A DNA stretch of 64,000 nucleotides, from assembly GCF_000269805.1 (NCBI RefSeq), contig NZ_JH711481.1, positions 1,373,217 through 1,437,216 on the forward strand, read 5' to 3'. This DNA is from Actinomyces massiliensis 4401292. Lineage in GTDB: Bacteria > Actinomycetota > Actinomycetes > Actinomycetales > Actinomycetaceae. The translations under genes were made by a program, and so were the position numbers. The notes beneath the pieces were generated by a model, which made no database searches, had not been told where the DNA came from, and saw only the letters and a list, made by a program, of their open reading frames with translations. Of this stretch, positions 61,978 through 64,000 are shown piece by piece (the first letter of the stretch is position 1; each line of letters opens with the position of its first letter).

Positions 61978-62736
61978 TCATGCCCCGGCCATGTCCCAGC
62001 ACCGTGCGCCTCCGGTCATCCCGGCCTCGTTGGGGACGACGACGACGTCGTCGCCGATGCGGTTCAACTGGAATGCGGTGATGCGGCGGGAGTTGCCGCC
62101 GCCGAGGTACAGACGGTCCCACATGTACATGGGCCGCAGCGCATCGACCACTCGGCGCACGCGACGCGACCAGTGCGCGTCGCCCAAGCGCAGGCGCTCG
62201 TGCTCACCGATGTAATCGTCGTAGGACAGGCCCCACCGCACCGGTCCCTGGGAGACCTCGACGTGCGGGGCGAGGACTCCGTTGTCGAAGACCGCGTTGC
62301 CCAGCCCTGTTCCCAGCGTCACGATCATTTCGTGCCCATGGCCCGTCACCACTCCGCAGCCGGCCACTTCGGCGTCGTTGAGAATGAGAGAGGGGATGCC
62401 GAGGCGGCCGCTGATCGCCGCTCCCATGTCGAAGCGTGCCCATTGCTCGACCAGGTCGGGCAGGATCCGCGACCGGGGGCCGTCCCTGGTGATGTAGTGG
62501 GGTGTTGCGATAACAACGCCATGGCGGATCATTCCCGGCATGCCCACTGTCGCCCGGTCGGCGCCGGGCAGTTGTTCCGCCAGCCCCGCGATGGTCTCGA
62601 CCAGCTTGGTCGGAGGCAGCGGGTAGGGGGTGGGGGTGCGCACCGCGCGAGAGACGATGGCGCCCTCGGCGTCGAGCACCGAGGCCTTGATACCGCCTCC
62701 GCCGCAGTCGACGGAGAGCGTGGAGATCGTGGTCAC
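61978..62736 (-). CDS. ROK-family sugar kinase, polyphosphate-glucokinase-like
   Basis: About 252 aa from GTG 62736 (MTTISTLSVDCGGGGIKA); an in-frame ATG at 62790 would add 18 residues but lies only 14 bases from the divergent truA start. Motifs: phosphate-1 DCGGGGIK, phosphate-2 TLGTGLGNA, adenosine-site LYLGGGNSRR, and NDAEVAGCG with the likely catalytic Asp. The order resembles polyphosphate/ATP glucokinase PpgK of actinobacteria, but the typical ROK zinc Cys cluster is absent and the substrate is not certain. Confidence 0.85.
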   Translation of the reverse strand: MTTISTLSVDCGGGGIKASVLDAEGAIVSRAVRTPTPYPLPPTKLVETIAGLAEQLPGADRATVGMPGMIRHGVVIATPHYITRDGPRSRILPDLVEQWARFDMGAAISGRLGIPSLILNDAEVAGCGVVTGHGHEMIVTLGTGLGNAVFDNGVLAPHVEVSQGPVRWGLSYDDYIGEHERLRLGDAHWSRRVRRVVDALRPMYMWDRLYLGGGNSRRITAFQLNRIGDDVVVVPNEAGMTGGARCWDMAGA

Positions 62737-62804
62737 GGGGATGACGCTACCGTCGATCGGCCTGATGCGTCCGGTCACGGCGCGCGGCATGATCCAATGG
62801 CGCC

Positions 62805-63743
62805 ATGACCGAGACTCCTTCCACTCCTGAGGGGCCGGAACCGCATGTCCTCCGGGTGCGCCTGGACCTGGCCTACGACGGCTCCGGCTTCAACGGCTGG
62901 GCCGCGCAGCCGGGCCTGCGTACCGTCGAAGGCGTCCTCTCCGAGGCTTTGCAGACCGTCCTGCGGGAGCCCGTGAGACTGACCGTGGCGGGCCGTACCG
63001 ATTCCGGCGTCCACGCCGCCGCACAAGTGGCGCACCTGGATGTGAGCGAGGATGCGTGGTCGGCTCTGCCCGGGCGCTCTGGACGGTCTCCCGAGGCCGC
63101 CCTGCTCACCCGCCTGACGGGCGTCCTGGCACATGAGGCTCGAGACGGCCTGCCCCGCGCCCCTAGAGGCGCGTCCGACATCGTGGTGACCGGCGTCCGC
63201 GTCGTGCCCGCCGCGTTCGACGCGCGTTTCTCCGCCCTCGACCGCCGCTACACCTACCGGATCGCCGACGCCGAGTCTCCCCGTGATCCTCTGCGCCGAG
63301 GGCACGTGCTGTGGATGGCGGAGCGCCTCGACGTCGACGCCATGGCCGCCTCGGCCGCCCCCCTGCTCGGCGAGCACGACTTCCTGTCCTACTGCAAGCC
63401 GCGAGACGGTGCGACGACCATCCGCACGCTGCGCCGCCTGGCCTGGCGGCGGGTGGCCGCTGGAGCTCCGGGCGGGGACGCCGGTCTCGTGGTGCTCGAG
63501 GTGGTGGCCGACGCGTTCTGCCATTCCATGGTGCGCTCGTTGGTCGGGGCCGGGCTCGCTGTCGGGCGAGGGCGCAGGCCCGCCGCCTGGCCCGGCGAAC
63601 TGCTCGCGGCGCGGACCCGGGATGACGCGGCCCCTGTGGCTCCGGCCCATGGGCTCACCCTGGAGGACGTCGTCTACCCGGCGGATGATCAACTCGCCGC
63701 CCAGGCCGAGCGCGCTCGAGTCATGCGGCGCCTCACCTGCTGA
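62805..63743 (+). CDS. truA: tRNA pseudouridine(38-40) synthase
   Basis: 312 aa. The catalytic Asp is D66 in AGRTDSGVHA. LAYDGSGFNGWAAQPGLRTV and the FCHSMVRSLVGAGLAVG segment are conserved. It isomerises uridines in the anticodon stem-loop. In many actinobacteria it follows rplQ directly; here the adhesin and the kinase lie between. Confidence 0.96.
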   Translation: MTETPSTPEGPEPHVLRVRLDLAYDGSGFNGWAAQPGLRTVEGVLSEALQTVLREPVRLTVAGRTDSGVHAAAQVAHLDVSEDAWSALPGRSGRSPEAALLTRLTGVLAHEARDGLPRAPRGASDIVVTGVRVVPAAFDARFSALDRRYTYRIADAESPRDPLRRGHVLWMAERLDVDAMAASAAPLLGEHDFLSYCKPRDGATTIRTLRRLAWRRVAAGAPGGDAGLVVLEVVADAFCHSMVRSLVGAGLAVGRGRRPAAWPGELLAARTRDDAAPVAPAHGLTLEDVVYPADDQLAAQAERARVMRRLTC

Positions 63744-64000
63744 GAGCGGCCGCAGTGCGCCCCGATAGTGAAAATGGCTGAAGGGGTGCATATGCGAAAC
63801 AGGAATACATATTCATTTCATGATCTCCGCGTCCTGAAAAAATCAAAACTTCAGGTGTTATAAAGATGATTGTGGCGAGCGTTTCTTTGTGCGCACAATG
63901 CGCTTGCGACTTTCCGGTCTGGCTCGGAATCACGCAATCGCAGAATCGTAGAATCGCAGAATTGCAGCCGACTGCAGAGCCGGGGTGGGGGGTGCCCCTG
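63744..64000. other. AT-rich gene-free end of window
   Basis: No supported gene. The first ~120 bases are strongly AT-rich for this genome and carry several TATAA-like stretches (63858-63864). Units of 8 bases follow (CGCAGAAT, CGTAGAAT, CGCAGAAT at 63939-63962). It may be the upstream region of a gene beyond the window. Confidence 0.5.

Noticed and set aside
63733-63933. 66-codon minus-strand frame at the window end
   Set aside because: It overlaps the truA end, has no ribosome-binding site or domain, and lies in AT-rich non-coding sequence.

Overview
The window is high-GC DNA from an actinobacterium, most likely an Actinomyces-type member of the Actinomycetaceae. Evidence: RpoB starts at a TTG codon with an N-terminus (MAASRTS) like other actinobacterial RpoB proteins; ribosomal protein S14 is the small zinc-binding form; adenylate kinase is the short-LID form; and a three-gene sortase-assembled fimbrial operon (tip adhesin, major pilin, class C sortase) of the Actinomyces type is present. 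The genus is inferred from these gene families, not from a database search.

Layout: (1) 1-11.2 kb: the rplJ-rplL and rpoB-rpoC transcription and translation block. A repeat-rich 2 kb stretch between rplL and rpoB carries one DUF559/AbiEi-like gene. (2) 11.4-32.5 kb: a 21 kb accessory block of eleven same-strand genes between rpoC and rpsL. It encodes a tubulin-like protein, a secreted membrane-anchored VWA protein, a cytosolic VWA protein, a zinc-ribbon P-loop GTPase, a GTPase-associated protein 1 (GAP1)-like protein, a two-TM partner protein, an intracellular beta-sandwich protein and four small membrane proteins. (3) 32.9-37.5 kb: rpsL-rpsG-fusA-tuf, closed by a classic Rho-independent terminator. 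(4) 37.8-43.6 kb: the fimbrial operon, with strong hairpins at each internal gene boundary. (5) 43.9-60.4 kb: the S10/spc/alpha ribosomal superoperon from rpsJ to rplQ with secY, adk, map, infA and rpoA. It is interrupted by a terminator and a 440 bp gap between rpsQ and rplN, and by another terminator and repeat tract before secY. (6) 60.4-64 kb: a cell-wall-anchored adhesin with a LAHTG sorting signal, a convergent ROK-family sugar kinase, truA, and an AT-rich end with no recognisable gene.

How the genes fit together: the housekeeping parts are the conserved information-processing islands, and two surface or signalling systems are inserted between them. The best candidate for a little-described system is the 11.4-32.5 kb block. 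Its core genes (VWA, tubulin-like, two-TM protein, beta-sandwich protein, GAP1-like, VWA, GTPase) are tightly packed, with stop/start overlaps at two junctions and a 4 nt gap at a third. I read it as a membrane-associated NTPase complex: an extracellular VWA sensor or adhesion head, a cytosolic tubulin-like filament or GTPase, and a second GTPase with its associated factors. Three of these proteins end in a similar short tail (hydrophobic-Glu-Tyr/Phe), two of them after an acidic run, which resembles the C-terminus of eukaryotic alpha-tubulin. The function is unknown. A conflict/defence, cell-envelope or morphogenesis role are all possible.
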